Part shown: piece by piece, positions 37,956 through 46,653 of the stretch | How positions within the stretch are numbered: the stretch's first letter is position 1 | Layout of the letters: each line of letters opens with the position of its first letter | Assembly (NCBI RefSeq): GCF_001318295.1 | Contig: NZ_CP012665.1 | Location: 851,885-915,884 of the forward strand | Reading direction: 5' to 3' | DNA: 64,000 nucleotides | Source: Candidatus Xiphinematobacter sp. Idaho Grape | GTDB taxonomy: Bacteria; Verrucomicrobiota; Verrucomicrobiia; Chthoniobacterales; Xiphinematobacteraceae | Program-made: the position numbers and the translations under genes | Notes under the pieces: generated by a model | Database searches by the model: none | What the model was told of the DNA's origin: nothing | What the model saw: the letters and a program-made list of their open reading frames with translations, nothing else

Positions 37956-38735
37956 TTGGTTAGGCCCTTCTTCCAGGTACTTTTTCAATTCTTCTTCCCA
38001 TTTGCCTTGGGAATAGAAGTTCCCCTTCTTTCTTCTCATTGCCTTTCTATTCCATCTGAACAGGGTGAATACGTTCTTATAACCGGAGGCCCATCTCTGT
38101 TAGAATGGGAAAGGTACAAGACGCAACCCCACGACAAGTATTGGGGAAATTTTGTGCGTGCTAGCCGTGTTCGCATTCAGCAATTACGCGACCAACACGG
38201 TTCCACCTTTCCGATCACCTGGTTTGTATACCGGCGAGGGTACGAACGCCGACAACAGCACCAGGAGAAGAATATAATCTCCGATATTAGGTCCATTCAA
38301 AGGAAGTACAACGTCGAGTTAGTTTGGTTTTGCTCAGGACGGCAGCTCATCGACTACATAAACGGAGCTTCTACCTCAAAATCTATTACCCGGCCTAGAA
38401 ACAGAAATCTTGTTAAGATTAACGGGCTTGAATACTTCGGCCATGCCAACCGGGCCTGTTTTATGTTCGACTATAGCAATGAAATCGACGGAGCTTCTAA
38501 GGCCTACCTTCATGAAGATCAACTAACTAAAATTCGGAAGGGGGTTTTTACTCGTGGAGCCTTTATCAAAAGCTGGGGTTGTTATACAGGAAGAAGTATG
38601 AGCCGAAAATGGCGAACTGCTACTCGGCGCAAAATGATCGGGGCGATTGGTCCGACCGATTACTCCAGCGGATATATCGGTGGAGGAGTGCTTCCTCTAA
38701 CAAGGGAGCCATGGAGTGTAGATGAGGGGGAGTGA
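37956..38735 (+). CDS. exported protein of unknown function with a possible caspase-like His/Cys dyad
   Basis: I do not recognise the family. From a TTG at 37956 the protein has 259 residues and begins with a signal-peptide-like hydrophobic stretch (LVRPFFQVLFQFFFPFALG). The frame is open much further upstream, with an ATG at 37749; that region overlaps nothing similar, so the start is unsure. The body opens VLITGGPSLLEWERY and has alternating strands and helices (ITWFVYRRGY, VELVWFCSG). It ends with LEYFGHANRACFMF and KSWGCYTGRSMS. A histidine after a strand (GHA) and a cysteine after a later strand (WGCYTG) resemble the clan CD (caspase/DUF4347-like) arrangement. The function is inferred weakly. 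tRNA-Glu(CUC) follows. Confidence 0.6.
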   Translation: MVRPFFQVLFQFFFPFALGIEVPLLSSHCLSIPSEQGEYVLITGGPSLLEWERYKTQPHDKYWGNFVRASRVRIQQLRDQHGSTFPITWFVYRRGYERRQQHQEKNIISDIRSIQRKYNVELVWFCSGRQLIDYINGASTSKSITRPRNRNLVKINGLEYFGHANRACFMFDYSNEIDGASKAYLHEDQLTKIRKGVFTRGAFIKSWGCYTGRSMSRKWRTATRRKMIGAIGPTDYSSGYIGGGVLPLTREPWSVDEGE

Positions 38736-38792
38736 CACCGTGTTTGCAATACGGCTTCTCCAGCTCTCTATGCTTCTCAGTTCTTTACAGTG

Positions 38793-38864
38793 CAGCGCAT
38801 ACGGGGATCGAACCCGTGCTCCAGCCTTGAGAGGGCTGTGACCTGACCACTAGTCGAATGCGCC
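38793..38864 (-). tRNA. tRNA-Glu (anticodon CUC)
   Basis: A 72-nt cloverleaf on the minus strand. Acceptor GGCGCAT pairs with ATGCGCT (first pair G-U); the discriminator is G. The anticodon stem CAGCC/GGCTG encloses CTCTCAA, giving CTC. T-arm ACGGG-TTCGATC-CCCGT. No encoded CCA; the bases that follow are CA. It reads GAG codons and is a second glutamate tRNA in the window. Confidence 0.92.
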
Positions 38865-39653
38865 ACATGGGGAAAGTCAGAGCGGAGAATAAACAAAACG
38901 ACAGCGGCCCTCTCCTGCCCCAGGAACGGGGGACCCATAAGCACGCCATTAAACAGACGCCAAACACTATCTACAAATATGAGAAAGCAAAAGAAAATTG
39001 AGTCAGGTATAAAATTGTGTTGTGAGAAGCATCAGCAAAATACGACGCATTCTGCGGATAGTCGATGGTTTTACTATACGAAATTTTGTATAAAAAGGTG
39101 TCTGCACGCTGTGCCGCTAGGAGCTAATCTCATTCAGAACGAGGCGGTCTCATGACCGATGTTGAATACTTACCTAATGGGAGCAGGTAGCTTGTCTTGG
39201 GATGTGGTTCACATTGTTCCTGTCTAGGTTGACTTTCCGCTTTACAGGGTAGATACGGAAGGTAAAAAGTTTGATACGCACCTGGATTTTGGCTGGTGGG
39301 TGTTTCCGAATCAACTCTCACTTACCTCACGTCGGACTGGACCCAGAACCAAGGTTGGTTTTGCGGGCGGATCTATTGTAGCGATTCATAACAGAGAAAG
39401 GAAGGGAACATAATGTGCACGATACCCCTTGCGTACACCATAGTACATAGTAGACAGAGTTTTCTGGCGGAAAGTCGTTCACGCCAGACTACAGTTTACC
39501 TTCAAGAACTCGTGTTACTGCTATCACACCGTTCCGAGGCTTCCCTACACTGCGCGCTTGGGGGGGCGCGCTTACAACCGACCGGAACAAACCCTGTACG
39601 GGGGGCTTTTACACTATGAAAAGTGTAAAGTCTAATGCAGGGCAGATTTCCAG
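38865..39653. other. long intergenic region before the beta-CASP gene
   Basis: About 790 bases without an assignable gene. One plus-strand frame (39249-39413) is open for 54 codons and reads like protein (KKFDTHLDFGWWVFPNQ, then KVGFAGGSIVAIHN), but it has no start codon and no family I know. Two hairpins occur near the downstream gene: GCGCGC arms at 39552-39571, and the TTTACACT repeat listed separately. Confidence 0.4.
39608..39629 (+). promoter_or_regulatory. inverted repeat just upstream of the beta-CASP gene
   Basis: Perfect 8-bp arms TTTACACT and AGTGTAAA with a 6-base centre, ending 24 bases before the ATG. The place suits an operator or a small RNA hairpin at the start of the message. 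Function is inferred from position only. Confidence 0.35.
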
Positions 39654-41024
39654 ATGCAGTTGACTAATCTAACTCGCAATTTGGAGATCGGGGCTAATTC
39701 CTATCTTCTTAAAGCAGGGGGAAATAGCATCTTGCTAGACGCTGGCTTTCACCCTAGAAAGGAGGGGCGCGCAGCACTTCCAAACTTTTCTCTTCTTGAG
39801 GAAGAGAATTTAGACGTTGTGGTGCTTACCCACGCCCATCATGACCATATAGGCGCTCTTCCCGCATTAACCAAGCGCTATCGTGATATACCTGTCTATA
39901 TGACACCTGCTACAGCGCGTGTGGCGGGTATTATGTTACACAATTCCGTCAATGTTATGATGCGGCGAAGGGAAGCAGCCAATCTTCCAGAATACCCTCT
40001 CTTCACTCACCGGGGAGTGGACCGATGTTCGGAGACATGGCAACTACAACCAATAGGTCACACCTTTTATCCCTGCAGCTTCTTTGGGAGGGAAATACAA
40101 GACGTTCGCGTATGCTTTTTTGATGCTGGGCATGTGCTAGGGTCAGCGGGCGTTCTCGTTGAAAGTGAGGGACGCACCTTCTTCTACACAGGGGATGTTA
40201 ATTTCAGTGACCAGTCTTTCCTCCGCGGGGCTAACTTTCCAGAAGAGGGAATAGATATCCTTATGATGGAGGCTACCAGGGGAGACTCTCCGATGGAAAA
40301 AAACTTTACACGCGCCGCCGAAGAATTGCGGCTGGCACAGGCAATTAAAGAAATATTTGAGCGGGGCGGAACGGTCACTATCCCAGTCTTTTCCCTAGGA
40401 AAAACACAAGAGCTATTAGCAATGTTCTGGAAAATGCGCGTCTATGGACTGCTTCCAGCAGTACCTATCTACATAAGCGGGCTTAGCGCCAAACTCACGG
40501 TAGTATACGATGCCTTTTCCTCAAGCATCTGTCGCCATTCTCCAGCACTTCAACTTCTGCAAGAAATGACCCCTCGCGTAGTCAATGGGGCAGAAATCAG
40601 GGCCTGCTGTCTAACGCAGCAATCTATCTTTGCGCTTTCAAGCGGCATGATGTCGGAAAATACACTCTCCAATATTTTCGCACGTCGCATTCTTGAATCT
40701 CCTCGACAGGGTCTTTTTTTTGTTGGTCATACGGATGCTGACTCACCTGCAGGCAAGATACGAAGAACAATAATTGATCAAGAGGTTGTCTTGGAGGTAG
40801 GACTTCCTACTCTAAAAAGGAAATGTCAGTGCAAGGAATTTAATTTTAGCGCTCACTCTTCTCGTGAAGCTCTTTTAGCATATGCACTACGTATCCGGCC
40901 TAAGACTATCGTGCTAGCACATGGCGACCCTATGGCTTTAGAATGGTTCCGTGTGTCCCTTACTCAGGCACTCCCAAAAACAAGGATCATTCTCCCACAA
41001 CCCGGTCAGGCGGTGGATTTGTAG
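39654..41024 (+). CDS. beta-CASP metallo-beta-lactamase fold ribonuclease (CPSF-like)
   Basis: Probably an RNA-cleaving or RNA-trimming enzyme in the cytosol. It has 456 residues. The dimetal site is visible: motif 2 THAHHDH (His60, His62, Asp64, His65), then GHVLGSAG and YTGDVNFSDQ. The beta-CASP insert (about 210-330) carries GGTVTIPVFSLGKTQEL. The C-terminal end has FNFSAHSSREALL and a final IVLAHGDPMALEWF, the pattern of the RNA-specificity domain. Its exact RNA target cannot be read from sequence. It is on its own between an intergenic region and the convergent polyprenyl synthase gene. Confidence 0.88.
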   Translation: MQLTNLTRNLEIGANSYLLKAGGNSILLDAGFHPRKEGRAALPNFSLLEEENLDVVVLTHAHHDHIGALPALTKRYRDIPVYMTPATARVAGIMLHNSVNVMMRRREAANLPEYPLFTHRGVDRCSETWQLQPIGHTFYPCSFFGREIQDVRVCFFDAGHVLGSAGVLVESEGRTFFYTGDVNFSDQSFLRGANFPEEGIDILMMEATRGDSPMEKNFTRAAEELRLAQAIKEIFERGGTVTIPVFSLGKTQELLAMFWKMRVYGLLPAVPIYISGLSAKLTVVYDAFSSSICRHSPALQLLQEMTPRVVNGAEIRACCLTQQSIFALSSGMMSENTLSNIFARRILESPRQGLFFVGHTDADSPAGKIRRTIIDQEVVLEVGLPTLKRKCQCKEFNFSAHSSREALLAYALRIRPKTIVLAHGDPMALEWFRVSLTQALPKTRIILPQPGQAVDL

Positions 41025-41067
41025 TGGTTATGGTTACATAGAGTCACACTGTCCTGGATCGTGGGCC

Positions 41068-42090
41068 TCATAGCAACTTGAGCATGAATTCAAGCTGACA
41101 TGCCATAGAATTCAATGCTAGGACGTATCGGTTTTCCGGCATGCCCAGAAGGCTGTTTTTTGCTCCTGCCAGAAGACGGACCCCTGTTCGCGAGGCTGCT
41201 TGTACAGCGCCTGTTTTTGATACCATGCTAACGATTGCGCTTGTATCCAAAGCACCACCACTCTTGGTAAGAAGGGATATACGAATGTTGGTCTCATCGT
41301 TATCGCCGAGCTTTTTGGAATGAAGCATTAAGAGTACTGGCAGTGTAAACTTGCCCTTCTCAAGGTCAGTCCCCAGCGTCTTCCCCTCCTGGGATTCGTT
41401 GCCGACTAAGTCCAGACAATCATCATAAATCTGGTAAGCAATTCCTAATTGCTGGCCAAACCGGCGCAAGGCGCCGATCGTTCTTGTACTAGCTCCACTG
41501 ATCAAAGAGCCAAGTTCACAAGATAAGGCCAAAAGCGCCGCCGTCTTCATCTTAATGATGCGATGATAATCAGCAATGCTCAATTTAAGATCGAATCGGC
41601 GCTGAGTCTGAAGAATTTCACCGCTGCAGACCTCAGTGGACGCATCCGCAACTTTGCGGCCAATTTCCCGGTTAGAGAAACTGGCAGCAAGCCTTAAAGC
41701 ATGTGAGAATAAGTAATCTCCTAGAAGGACACTTAAGGCGTTTCCCCACTTTGCGTTGGCCGTGGCTTGTGAGCGGCGCAGGTCCGCCCCGTCTATAATA
41801 TCATCATGTACTAGGGTAGCAGTGTGTATGAGCTCAAGGACTACGGCAAGGTCTATGTGCTCCGAGGTAATTTTTCCGGTTGCTCCCCCTGCAAGCAGAG
41901 TGAGAATAGGACGTAAACGCTTTCCACCCTTGGTCGTTACGTGGGTAATGTAGTTCTCCACCATGGGGTTAAATAGACTGGATTGCTGAAGAATTTTTTC
42001 CTCAACAGAGTGCAGATGAGCACAGACCAGCTCTATCACTTGCTCGCACGCAAGGGACATCATGTTCGGAGGAGTGACCAGCCTTTTCAT
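41068..42090 (-). CDS. polyprenyl diphosphate synthase (long-chain, IspB-like)
   Basis: Builds the polyprenyl tail for quinones by adding isopentenyl diphosphate to an allylic primer. It has 340 residues. The first aspartate-rich motif DDIID is at 96-100, the second DDCLD at 223-227, and the GGKRLRP block at 55-61. Chain length is hard to predict; quinone-tail synthases are most similar. The enzyme needs IPP and an allylic starter, yet the only dxs seen in the window is broken, so the source of the precursors is an open question. It is convergent with the beta-CASP gene. Confidence 0.92.
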   Translation of the reverse strand: MKRLVTPPNMMSLACEQVIELVCAHLHSVEEKILQQSSLFNPMVENYITHVTTKGGKRLRPILTLLAGGATGKITSEHIDLAVVLELIHTATLVHDDIIDGADLRRSQATANAKWGNALSVLLGDYLFSHALRLAASFSNREIGRKVADASTEVCSGEILQTQRRFDLKLSIADYHRIIKMKTAALLALSCELGSLISGASTRTIGALRRFGQQLGIAYQIYDDCLDLVGNESQEGKTLGTDLEKGKFTLPVLLMLHSKKLGDNDETNIRISLLTKSGGALDTSAIVSMVSKTGAVQAASRTGVRLLAGAKNSLLGMPENRYVLALNSMACQLEFMLKLL

Positions 42091-42955
42091 CTAAAACTCT
42101 AAAGGGGAGAGGATCATGCTCCTTAAACGCAAGCGACGAAGTGTAGCCTTTCTCACCAAAAGAACAAACCAAAGATAACATGTGCTGTTTGCTATTAATT
42201 TTAGTTCAGCCACTTATCTACAGAGATAACGTGGATGTTTTAGCAGCAATGTCTCCCAAGAGACTTGTTACATGGGGCCAGGCACAAAGAATACGCACCA
42301 CACGGTTTTGTATGATGCGCTAGATTGCAAAAGGTGATAGGCAAGCAAAGCAGGATGGTGTGGGACAGAGACCAAACGCGCAGCTCATGTCCAGTGCTGA
42401 CGCGCATACAGCCACATCAAACTACATCGCACAATCTGCAGGTATCTCTCTCCTCCCTTGGCTTCCATGGGAGGTTTTTGAATAGCACGTAGGCTGAGAG
42501 AGCAAGGAGACGCCTTGCTTTATGCTGTCTAAAGGTTTCCTCTGACCCCATCTAAAGCTTCCCAGCACCAACACCAGTATAGTTTTCTTTCGGAATACCA
42601 CTGAACCGATAGGCCAATCCAACTGGATTGGAAGGTCGTCCTCCAAGGAGCCTTTAGTAATCTATTAAGGTCGCGCACAGCTCCTTTCTTCTATTGTTGT
42701 ACTTACCTAGGCTACACAGCCCTTTAGGCAACTAAAATCTCCTATAATGCCTATGGGTTTCACCATGTCTTCTCAAGCCTCCCTACGGATAGAGAGACAT
42801 ATCAAGCTGATGGATAAGATAGTAATGTCGAACCACCGAGCATCTTCTTCCCTTTAGGATACCTTCCATCGCCTCCATTGGCATTTATCTCAGTGCTCTT
42901 TTTTCGTAGCCATGACTACCCTTCCCAAGATTTACTACCTTCCCACATCTGTCTG
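42091..42955. other. long intergenic region upstream of hemA
   Basis: About 860 bases between divergent genes. A TATAAT hexamer at 42743-42748 could be a -10 box for hemA, but no good -35 is visible at the right distance. No gene or RNA could be recognised. The region likely holds decayed DNA plus both promoters. Confidence 0.4.
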
Positions 42956-43993
42956 ATGAACATCCTTTGCACAGGCATCAACCATAGGATCGCTCCTATC
43001 TCTATGCGAGAGCGATTTGCTCTACCCTCACATGAGATGGAAACATTGCTTCATCAGATCCATCAAATTGAAGGACTCCACGAAGCTGTAATCCTTTCCA
43101 CCTGTAACCGAGTAGAATTCTATGTAGCCACTATTTGTCCAAGGCTCAGCGGGGAAAGGATTCAGAACATTCTGAGCGATCGAGTGGGTTATAAGGCCCC
43201 CTTCTATCACCATGCGATGCCTTATAGCGTGCGGCATCTGTTTCGAGTAGCTAGTGGTTTGGACTCCATGATCTTGGGAGAGACGGAAGTGCTTGGACAG
43301 ATGAAACGTGCCTATGACAAGGCTCTGAGATGGGGATCCACCTCCAGACATCTAAATAAGCTCTTTCAATATGCCTTTCGAGTAGCAAAGACAGTAAGGT
43401 CAGAGACTAGAATCACCCGAGGTCCGACCTCCATAGGAGCAGCAGTAGTAGAGCTTGCCGAGAAGATTTTTGATGATCTTGAAAAGTGTCGCATTATGAT
43501 CCTCGGCGCCGGAGAAACGAGTAAACGTACAGCGCGTAGCCTGATCTCTAGAGGCGTACAGAGCACCATCGTCTCTAATCGTACTTATGAACGAGCGGCA
43601 CACCTTGCAGCCGAGGTTGGAGGGGAAGCCCTACACTTTGCCCAGTGGCAAAACGCTTTTTCTGACGTAGATATCCTTATCAGTTCCACCAGCGCGCCCT
43701 ACCCAATTCTTACAAGTGAACAGCTCTCTCTCCTCATGCAAAAGAGAAGACAACGCCCAGTTTTCATTATTGACTTGGCTGTACCTCGAGATGTTGAAGC
43801 CTCTGCCAGTAACCTAGACAGTGTGTTCCTTTACGATATTGATTCCCTTCAAGATATCGCCCAGCAATCTATCAACATTCGTCACTGCGAACTTAAATGT
43901 TGCGAGGCTCTCATTGAAGAACATGTGCGTGGGTTTGTTGCTCGGCTACATCGGTCTACTTGGGAAGATGCACGCGGATTGTTATCCGTATGA
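42956..43993 (+). CDS. hemA: glutamyl-tRNA reductase
   Basis: Reduces glutamyl-tRNA to glutamate-1-semialdehyde, the first step of the C5 tetrapyrrole path. It has 345 residues from the ATG at 42956 (MNILCTGINHRIAPI); the frame is open 26 codons upstream without similarity. The catalytic cysteine is Cys50 in STCNRVEFY, and the substrate block is LDSMILGETEVLGQMK. The NADPH domain has ILGAGETSKRTA. Proteobacterial enzymes are about 420 residues; here the C-terminal dimerisation domain is almost absent, ending soon after the linker helix. This may be a lineage trait or a recent loss. Its stop overlaps the hemC start (ATGA). Confidence 0.93.
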   Translation: MNILCTGINHRIAPISMRERFALPSHEMETLLHQIHQIEGLHEAVILSTCNRVEFYVATICPRLSGERIQNILSDRVGYKAPFYHHAMPYSVRHLFRVASGLDSMILGETEVLGQMKRAYDKALRWGSTSRHLNKLFQYAFRVAKTVRSETRITRGPTSIGAAVVELAEKIFDDLEKCRIMILGAGETSKRTARSLISRGVQSTIVSNRTYERAAHLAAEVGGEALHFAQWQNAFSDVDILISSTSAPYPILTSEQLSLLMQKRRQRPVFIIDLAVPRDVEASASNLDSVFLYDIDSLQDIAQQSINIRHCELKCCEALIEEHVRGFVARLHRSTWEDARGLLSV

Positions 43994-44895
43994 AGTCTCT
44001 TAAAATTGGCACACGAGGGAGCGACCTTGCGCTTGCGCAAAGCCTCATCCTTCAGACTGCGCTTTCTCGCATATATCCTAAGCTTTCCATGGATACGGTC
44101 ATTGTTCGCACACAAGCTGACATGAGACTGGATACTCCACTAGGAGTAGATTCCCCCTTCGACAAGGGAGCCTTTACTAAAGAGCTGGAAACTGCCCTCT
44201 TGCGAAAAAGAATCCATGTAGCGGTCCATAGCCTCAAGGATTTACCTGTAGAAGATGTCCCTGGACTCGTGGTTGGAGCTATCCTACCAAGAGCCTCGTG
44301 TGAGGATTTTCTCATTTCTAAACAGGATGGTGGGCTTGAGGCCCTACCTAGGGGGGGCTATGTTGCCACGGGCAGCCAACGAAGAAAATCTCAGATTCTC
44401 AGACACCGCCCAGATCTTGTTGTGGAGGGCATACGTGGCAATGTGGCGACGCGTCTTTCCAAGCTGGCAAGGACTAGTAGACTCTGTGCCATCATAGTTG
44501 CTAGGGCAGGTCTGGAAAGGTTATATGCTCTAGTACCCGGAGGTCTCTGTGAAAAGCTTGGACTGCATGCTCAAGCATTAAAAGATTTTTTACCTGCCCC
44601 TGGTCAGGGAGCAATCGCTGTTCAAGTGCTAGAAAAGGACGAAAGAACTCGCCAGCTACTTACACCAGTCCATGACCCCACTACTGAGGAATGTGTGCGT
44701 GCCGAGCGCCTTCTTTTAAAGAAGTTAGGTGGAGGATGCCATTCAGCACTGGGTGCTCTAGCTCAACCACTTGCCGGAGCCATCTATCTCCAGGCCGCTT
44801 GGTTCCAAGGCACTTTTTTCCGCTATGCTCAAGCAACAGCCTCTAATGCTGAAGAAGTAGCAACGCAAGTTTTTTCCACTTTTTCATCGAGATAG
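43990..44895 (+). CDS. hemC: porphobilinogen deaminase (hydroxymethylbilane synthase)
   Basis: Polymerises four porphobilinogens into hydroxymethylbilane. It has 301 residues from the ATG at 43990, coupled to hemA by a 4-nt overlap. The N-terminus reads KIGTRGSDLALAQ. The catalytic aspartate is Asp84 in HSLKDLP, and the dipyrromethane cofactor cysteine is Cys250 in GGGCHSALGA. Length and motifs are normal, so it should be active. Next is the cobA-hemD fusion, 26 bases downstream, giving a compact hem operon. Confidence 0.96.
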   Translation: MKSLKIGTRGSDLALAQSLILQTALSRIYPKLSMDTVIVRTQADMRLDTPLGVDSPFDKGAFTKELETALLRKRIHVAVHSLKDLPVEDVPGLVVGAILPRASCEDFLISKQDGGLEALPRGGYVATGSQRRKSQILRHRPDLVVEGIRGNVATRLSKLARTSRLCAIIVARAGLERLYALVPGGLCEKLGLHAQALKDFLPAPGQGAIAVQVLEKDERTRQLLTPVHDPTTEECVRAERLLLKKLGGGCHSALGALAQPLAGAIYLQAAWFQGTFFRYAQATASNAEEVATQVFSTFSSR

Positions 44896-44921
44896 ATGGG
44901 CGCCTTAGTTAAGCAACTTAC

Positions 44922-46436
44922 ATGGTAAACGAAAAAGGATTTTGTCATCTTGTTGGAGCTGGCCCAGGAAACCCAGGTCTCCTCACTTTACTTGGAAAGG
45001 AATGCCTCTCTAAGGCACAAGTGGTTGTTTATGACCACTTGTGTTCAGCAGAATTGCTCCATTTTGCGCCAAAATCGGCAGAATACATTTATGCTGGTAA
45101 AAAAGCAGGTCGGAAGGTCCTTTCGCAGGAAGCTATTAACCAATTACTCATAGAAAAAGCCAAAAGCGGGCTACATGTAGTGCGATTAAAAGGAGGAGAC
45201 CCCTTTCTTTTTGGGCGTGGTGGTGAAGAAGCGGAGGCCCTCGCTACGGCTGGGATTGCCTTCGGCATTGTGCCAGGTGTCTCCTCAGCCATTGCAGGGC
45301 CAGCTTATGCCGGTATTCCAGTTACTCACCGTAGTTACGGCGCCTATTTAACAATATTTACTGGACATGAAGATCTCAATAAATCTTCACCCAAACTAGA
45401 TTATGCAGCGCTCACCCATGCGGGGGGCACCAAGGTTATGCTCATGGGAATGGCGCGTCTAGGAACAATCATTAAGGAGCTCCTTATACACGGTATGCAT
45501 AGAAGTACCCCAGTAGCATTGATTCGTTGGGCAACTACGGGCTGTCAGCAAACCCTATGCGGACCATTAGAAGAGATTTCACAGAAGGCGAAGGAGATCG
45601 GATTTACTGCGCCTGCCGTTGCTGTTTTTGGTGAAGTAGTACGGTTGCGGGAGAAATTGAATTGGTTTGAATCTCGTCCACTCTTTGGTAAACGCATTGC
45701 CGTCACTCGCAGCACTTTGCAGGCTAGTACTCTTCTGAGAGCTCTTAGCAACTTAGGGGCGGATGCTTTTGAACTGCCAACCATTCGCATCGAGCCCCCA
45801 CAAGACGAAAGAGCATTTCTCCAACTTGTCGCAGACACTCACAAATATGATTGGTTGATATTCACGAGCCCCAATGGGGTAGACACCTTTTTTCAAGCAT
45901 TTTTTGGGATTTACAAAGATGTTCGAGAAATTGGCGGGGTACGTATCGCAGCTATTGGCCCAGCAACCGCAGAACGGATCCGTTCTTACTACTTACAGGT
46001 AGATCTCATGCCTACTCAGTATGTAGCGGAAGCGGTTGTAAGGGCTTTCCAAGAAAAGATGAGTGTGGAGAATTTACGCATTCTCCTAGCCCGCTCAGGA
46101 AATGCTCGTCCTTTCTTGAGAAAAGAACTCACTCGACTAGGGGCTATTGTGGATGAAGCGATTGCCTACCGTACAGTACCAGAAAGTGATGAATGTGTCG
46201 GCATGCGACGCTTTTGTGAAGAAGGAGCGGATATTGTCACATTTACTAGTTCTTCCACTGTAGAAAACTTCGTTACACTTCAGCTTTCACCACCTGAGAA
46301 TTTCCAAACGGCCAGTATCGGTCCCATTACTTCGCGTACCCTTACTAGGCTGGGATTCTCTGTAGATATTGAAGCGATCCAACACACCATTCCCGGGCTG
46401 GTGAAAGCCATCTGTCAGTACTATGCTGCTCCATGA
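44922..46436 (+). CDS. uroporphyrinogen-III C-methyltransferase / uroporphyrinogen-III synthase fusion (CobA-HemD)
   Basis: A two-domain enzyme of 504 residues. The N-terminal half (about 1-245) is a SAM-dependent CobA: LVGAGPGNPGLLTL, the RLKGGDPFLFGRGGEE motif and the GIPVTHR block. It makes precorrin-2 for siroheme or cobalamin. The C-terminal half (about 255-504) is HemD, which cyclises hydroxymethylbilane: a RIAVTRS-type start, DWLIFTSPNGV and VTFTSSSTVENF. Such fusions occur in several phyla. It is the last gene of the hemA-hemC unit. The methyltransferase domain looks intact, though a siroheme- or cobalamin-using pathway is not visible here. Confidence 0.94.
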   Translation: MVNEKGFCHLVGAGPGNPGLLTLLGKECLSKAQVVVYDHLCSAELLHFAPKSAEYIYAGKKAGRKVLSQEAINQLLIEKAKSGLHVVRLKGGDPFLFGRGGEEAEALATAGIAFGIVPGVSSAIAGPAYAGIPVTHRSYGAYLTIFTGHEDLNKSSPKLDYAALTHAGGTKVMLMGMARLGTIIKELLIHGMHRSTPVALIRWATTGCQQTLCGPLEEISQKAKEIGFTAPAVAVFGEVVRLREKLNWFESRPLFGKRIAVTRSTLQASTLLRALSNLGADAFELPTIRIEPPQDERAFLQLVADTHKYDWLIFTSPNGVDTFFQAFFGIYKDVREIGGVRIAAIGPATAERIRSYYLQVDLMPTQYVAEAVVRAFQEKMSVENLRILLARSGNARPFLRKELTRLGAIVDEAIAYRTVPESDECVGMRRFCEEGADIVTFTSSSTVENFVTLQLSPPENFQTASIGPITSRTLTRLGFSVDIEAIQHTIPGLVKAICQYYAAP

Positions 46437-46653
46437 ATTGTTTGACCTTCTTTACTCATGTGCCTTCTTACCTAGAAAGAACAAGAACCAGATTTTCTCT
46501 GCATAAGAAAGACTTTCCTAGTCACCTCACTAGTTGGAGGGGCGGCAGCGGCGGCATCTCCTACCGTGTCAGGATTGTATTCCTGTGCCGACTAACGAAA
46601 ATTGCCACTTCTTTTGCCATTTCTTGCCACTGAAAACAATCCAGAAGACCCAG

